A stretch of DNA of 57,220 bases from Bremia lactucae (lineage: Eukaryota > Oomycota > Peronosporomycetes > Peronosporales > Peronosporaceae), in assembly GCF_004359215.1 (NCBI RefSeq), contig NW_027152196.1:867043-924262 (forward strand). Reading direction: 5' to 3'. The notes below the pieces were generated by a model. That model did not search any database and was not told the origin of the DNA. It was given only the letters and a program-made list of their open reading frames with translations. Shown here in pieces: positions 53,780-57,220 of this stretch (the stretch's first letter is position 1; each line of letters starts with the position of its first letter). The translations under genes and the position numbers were made by a program.

Positions 53780-54409
53780 TTAGTTAGTGGCAGCTTTCTT
53801 CGATACGGCAGAAGAACCTTCACGGAACCCATTCTTGAAACGACGCTGGACAGTCTTCAGATGGCGCATACGCCCAGTGCCTGTCGTGCGACGACGCAAG
53901 GCTTTCTGACTCCAATTGTCTAGAATAGATCCCAACTTAGTTAATACATAGGGTCACGTAGGAACACTTCTAGTACGTACACTTGCGCATCTTCGCCGCA
54001 GGATAGCCACAGGAAGAGCAGGTGCTCTTCTGGATGTGGTACGAGCTACGTCCACACCGCCGGCAGATGGTGTGCGTCTTGTTATGACGCATACCGAAAC
54101 TCTGCGTACCTTTCGTCTACATATGACACCGACCACATAGTTGTCAGTCCTTTTCGCTTGGCATTGACTTTTGGTTCCACCTATTCCTTGCATCTCTTTC
54201 GTCTCCTTTCTAAGCTTTCGCTTTCATTGCAGTTTAGAATACTTTATTCCAGATCCTGTGCTGAGATCGCCATGCAAATATAACGCAGTAGATGACGTCG
54301 TCAAGAGCGCCAAATGGAGAGGAGACGGAGAGACGCGCGGAAGATTTGGCGTCACCGCGAGTGGATTTTAATTGAAAAAGGTTCGAGAAGGCTATGACAT
54401 ACGTACCAT
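53780..54409 (-). CDS. RPL37: Ribosomal protein eL37, three exons
   Basis: Large-subunit ribosomal protein. Exon 1 is only the ATG (54409-54407) followed by GTACGT; intron 1 is 54406-54117 (290 nt, ends ATGTAG); exon 2 54116-53981; intron 2 53980-53920 (61 nt, GTACGT ... TTCTAG); exon 3 53919-53780 with TAA. Joined length 279 nt, 92 aa. Exon 2 gives [20 protein letters not shown] and the zinc finger C-x2-C...C-x2-C (CRRC, CSSC) to MRK; the codon for Tyr is split, then [20 protein letters not shown] and [15 protein letters not shown] follow. Length, cysteine spacing and the intron right after the start codon all fit eL37. Plus ORFs at 53563-53923 are its shadows. Confidence 0.93.
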
Positions 54410-55308
54410 CTTGGATTCGGGCTTGGGACTTTAACGCGGAGCTGAAGGAAGGGTAAAATAAGTCTAGCGAAGGAGACGCGGTGACCATACAAAGTCGCCT
54501 TTAAAAGGCGCTCGCTACAAAGTTTAAGTCAAAGACCGATTCGCTTCACTCGGACCAACCAAATGCAGGCAGGTTTGGGGTTATTTTTACCGAATCACAG
54601 CCAGAATTGGGACCTGGTTGCGTATGATTGAGCGATAAAGAAGGAGCAAGATCTGGTATTTGATTTCTTATTTCTATATAAACAAAACGTTTGCGGTTGA
54701 GAAAAAATGCAAACTTTACTGGGGGAGAAAAGATAGCACTGCGTCGTAACCTCTCAATAGTATTGAAACCACGTTATGTTGCTTTATTGCTATCCTTGCA
54801 ACTAATTTAGACGGAGTAAGAACTTCAGGTCAATGAAATATCCTCATTCTTAATGGATTCTGGTTTGGCATCACTTTCAAGGTGCCAAACATTCTCAAAG
54901 TTTGATAATTTATGAATGACCTTCTGTAAATTTATACAATTAAGTAAATTATGAAAAGAATCGTTTACTTATGCTACATCTAATGCACGCTCTCCACGCA
55001 TTGGCTCTGTCTCCAGTAAATAAAGTGTTTGTTTTTTTCATAAAACCAACAAATCGCATTCCGTTAAATAAATGAGGCATCTCGGTGTACATGTATACGC
55101 TCGATCTCAATTGCTCGCCATAATTGTTAATCGAACGGCAGGCTTTCCAATTTTGACGCCGATAGACGTACTGCAGTCGTACGTTATGATTAAAAACGAC
55201 GATTAGTCTGTAGAGAGCATCCTATAGTAGAGATGAGATCCCGTGTGGCTCGCAGACGTCTATCCCCTTTCTATTCCGTCGCAGCACCAGTGAGTGCAGT
55301 ATTGAATA
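54410..55308. other. Intergenic region
   Basis: Contains the 5' leader and promoter side of eL37 (minus) and the upstream side of the effector-like gene (plus). No ORF with motif, no LTR match. A CGCCTTTAAAAGGCG palindrome lies at 54495-54509. Confidence 0.45.
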
Positions 55309-56229
55309 ATGCGTGAAGGCTTCGCACGGGTGGCTTGTGGAGTTGCGCTCCTTATTAGACGCGCAGACACAACGACTGCTGCAGATGCCGCTGAAGTCGC
55401 GATGCCTGAACAGGTCCAGTCTTTAGAGACTGCACTCAATAATACTAGTGGCGTTCAATTCCTGCGATCTCCTCACATGACAGCGTTAAATGAAGAGCGA
55501 GACTTGAAGGCTTTAGTGAAGAAGCTGTTGCATATACGCACAAACAAAGTCACTGACGTAAACGTGCTTGAAAAGAAAGTGCTCAACGACATAATCGCTG
55601 GCGACGACATAGAGAAGAGTATGAAAGTAGCCGAATATGCGATTGTATACAAGATCAATTTATTCAACAAGAAATCTACGGCATATCACGTTTTTCAAAA
55701 TATCGTTAAAGAGAATATAGTTGACAACGATTTTGACAAATTCATCATTCGCATTCTAAAGTTGATCTCGCCAAGCGACAAAGCGGTTAATCAATATAAG
55801 GAAATCGTGGATTTGAGCACGCGCAAACCCGTCAGTACTACAGCTGATGCAGTCCATAATACGCCTCACATCGAAACGAGCACGACCGACGTCACTAAAA
55901 CGAAGAAAGTACCGCCTTACATCGAAAAGGTACGCCCGGTCTTGCGCGAGATGATTATCGAAGATTTGAAATTTGCCATGGCCACGAGGTCGGATATTGA
56001 CTGGAGATTTTCGAATTTCATCATGGCCGTGATACGAGATGTATCTCCTTCGTACGTGTATGACGTCTACAAAGTGTGGGACAAATTGGATGCCCACACG
56101 TTTGCTGAAAAAGTACAAGCACCGAAGTATGCTCCTAGCATAGTAGATGATGCAGAATTGATCTTCGTACATCGTGATCAATTAAATCGTCTACACGCTG
56201 CTAAATTGAAAAAATTGGGCAAGAAATAG
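55309..56229 (+). CDS. Candidate secreted RxLR-EER-like effector
   Basis: 306 aa. The N-terminus (MREGFARVACGVALLIRRAD) has a short hydrophobic core, residues 7-16, and a TTTAADA stretch as in oomycete secretory signals, although two Arg after the core weaken it. QFLR at 50-53 sits where RxLR is expected and EER at 62-64 follows at the usual distance, so this is a QxLR-type variant. The rest is Lys-rich and helical (LKALVKKLLHIRTNKVTDVN, YVYDVYKVWDKLD), possibly with WY-like helical units, without Cys-rich features. Known: such proteins are delivered into host plant cells to modulate immunity. Inferred here: role and secretion. Single exon. A tail stays open beyond the stop (see the next entry). 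Confidence 0.6.
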   Translation: MREGFARVACGVALLIRRADTTTAADAAEVAMPEQVQSLETALNNTSGVQFLRSPHMTALNEERDLKALVKKLLHIRTNKVTDVNVLEKKVLNDIIAGDDIEKSMKVAEYAIVYKINLFNKKSTAYHVFQNIVKENIVDNDFDKFIIRILKLISPSDKAVNQYKEIVDLSTRKPVSTTADAVHNTPHIETSTTDVTKTKKVPPYIEKVRPVLREMIIEDLKFAMATRSDIDWRFSNFIMAVIRDVSPSYVYDVYKVWDKLDAHTFAEKVQAPKYAPSIVDDAELIFVHRDQLNRLHAAKLKKLGKK

Positions 56230-56295
56230 AATGCTTTAGACGCTGCTCAATTGGCAGAACTGGACACGAAACATGACAACGAGCTCGTGACGTAA
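56230..56295 (+). other. In-frame extension behind the effector stop
   Basis: After the TAG at 56227 the same frame stays open for 21 codons (NALDAAQLAELDTKHDNELV and one more) to a TAA at 56293-56295. It repeats the pattern LNRLHAAKLKKLGKK just before the stop, so the stop is probably a recent nonsense change. Confidence 0.6.
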
Positions 56296-56644
56296 AGTTG
56301 AATTGGTATCAATGTCCTTCCACTGTAGCATTGGGAAAGATCATTTTTATAAAAAAGACAAAGTAAAAAATAGAAGAACTGTAAAAGACGATTACATTAT
56401 TAGGTTGTGAGAGTTTAATGGTATAACGTGAGAATTTGTGTTCACTCATACGATTTGAATTTATAATTTCTGCAAAGTATGCAACGGCTTGTCGTAAGCG
56501 GTATGACTTAGTTGGAAAGCAAATATGCCTTTATACGGAGAGGTAGATTTTGCAAGTATGGATCAGAGTGTGCTCCATGCTGCTTCAATGACCGCAATAG
56601 AAACTCCTATTGCAATCCACCGCTGTCTTCGAGATGCAGCAATA
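56296..56644. other. No feature recognised
   Basis: AT-rich 3' flank of the effector-like gene; no element match until 56645. Confidence 0.4.
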
Positions 56645-56755
56645 CCGACTAGATGGCGCATCATGTAGCTCGTTAAGGATCATCAGCTTGGGATCTCTGT
56701 CATGAGGCACATTGATTGTCAAGGGATCACAAGGTGACAGCTGATACCATACTGA
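56645..56755 (-). pseudogene. Family A pol fragment
   Basis: ACTAGATGGCGCATCATGTA and CAAGGGATCACAAGGTGACAG match copy 2 at 23750-23850 (the region before the integrase). About 110 bases only. Confidence 0.75.
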
Positions 56756-56762
56756 CCAGCGC

Positions 56763-56974
56763 TATAACGGGATGTATCGTTACATGAAATTAACACTTAA
56801 AGGTTGTTAATTAATATATTATCTAAAAGGTAGATAATATTTGGAGGATATTACTTTATATAGTAATATTCAGAATTCTTATCCATACATAGGTATAGCA
56901 TTATACCTATTTATTCCGCAGACTAATTAGCTGTAGGAGTAATCAAAGAGAGATTACAGATAAGATAGAGATTG
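56763..56974 (+). repeat. LTR, family C, partial (plus)
   Basis: TATAACGGGATGTATCG to GATAAGATAGAGAT, matching 46486-46695. Cut at about 56974. Confidence 0.85.
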
Positions 56975-57020
56975 GGACCAAGTGTTGTGTGACCAGTCAA
57001 TGGCTGTTTACGAAGTACAT
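56975..57020 (+). pseudogene. Gypsy RT snippet between two inverted LTRs
   Basis: ACCAAGTGTTGTGTGACCAG matches the RT region of family A at 34442-34465 (ACCAAGTATTGTGTGACCAG). 46 bases only. Confidence 0.6.
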
Positions 57021-57220
57021 GTAACGGGGCACTGCGACTTGTACTGTTTCAGTACAAGTCCACTTCACACTGCTTCAGATGTGAGTGGTGCCTCTCGTTA
57101 GGTGACGTACACTGTACGTATAGAGGAAGACTTCTCTTAAGGCAAGTTAGGTTAAGAGTGTAAAATGAAAACTGTATTAATATAGTTAAGTGTCTTGTTA
57201 ATCTATCTTTGTAAATGTTG
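57021..57220 (-). repeat. LTR, family C, partial (minus)
   Basis: TGTAACGGGGCACTGCG ... CTTTGTAAATG is the reverse complement of the right half of LTR 46486-46938. Continues out of the window. Confidence 0.85.

Noticed and set aside
53563..53923. Two plus-strand ORFs (65 and 104 codons) as genes
   Set aside because: They lie mostly antisense to exon 3 of eL37, which is supported by clear protein similarity and splice sites.

Overview
The window looks like nuclear DNA of a plant-pathogenic oomycete, probably a downy mildew or Phytophthora relative (inference, no database search). The reasons are: decayed Ty3/Gypsy elements of at least four families plus a Copia gag relic; a candidate secreted RxLR-EER-like protein; nuclear genes with very short introns (61-80 nt); a nuclear insertion of mitochondrial DNA carrying nad11, which is mitochondrially encoded in oomycetes; and an amplified set of Mx/dynamin-like GTPases. 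There are N runs at 5954-6627, 26088-26187 and 48378-48477 and a single N at 47402; the two 100-N runs and the single N look like assembly joins.

Layout. 1-26 kb is nested retrotransposon debris. A Gypsy element I call family A (pol 1-951, an opposite-strand ORF, polypurine tract, 3' LTR 2451-3003) sits inside the gag of a reverse-strand family B element (gag 3004-4239, LTR 4296-6870). That family B LTR is itself interrupted by mitochondrial DNA (nad11 and a tRNA-Ser relic). More family B LTRs and ORFs follow to 11.1 kb, then a decayed family A 3' end (11.5-12.4 kb), a family D relic (13.9-17.2 kb), a Copia gag relic (18-18.7 kb), a second family D piece (19-20.9 kb), a second family A 3' half on the minus strand (20.9-24.7 kb) and the start of another family A element (24.7-26.1 kb).

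26.2-43.1 kb is a dynamin-like GTPase cluster: two genes on plus, three on minus, arranged as an inverted repeat around a family A element (31.5-37.25 kb). The outer genes of the two arms are almost identical and both carry a Gly-to-Glu change in the P-loop. The inner right gene is cut by the retroelement, with a small tRNA-like filler at the junction; the outermost right copy is a deleted pseudogene.

43.9-56.3 kb holds the single-copy genes: a zinc alcohol dehydrogenase of the cinnamyl-alcohol-dehydrogenase type, a mitochondrial RNase III-fold/mL44-like protein, an acidic CHZ-type histone-chaperone-like protein, ribosomal protein eL37 (three exons, too fragmented to appear as one ORF) and the candidate effector. 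They are broken up at 45.6-50.2 kb by family A and C elements and by a block duplicated from elsewhere in the window.

The most unusual signal is the opposite-strand ORF between integrase and the polypurine tract in family A. It is present as three relics, has an N-terminal Ser/Pro-rich part, a coiled coil and an Arg-Ser tail, and that tail is encoded antisense to the 3' end of pol. Families B and D carry comparable, sequence-unrelated minus-strand ORFs next to their LTRs.
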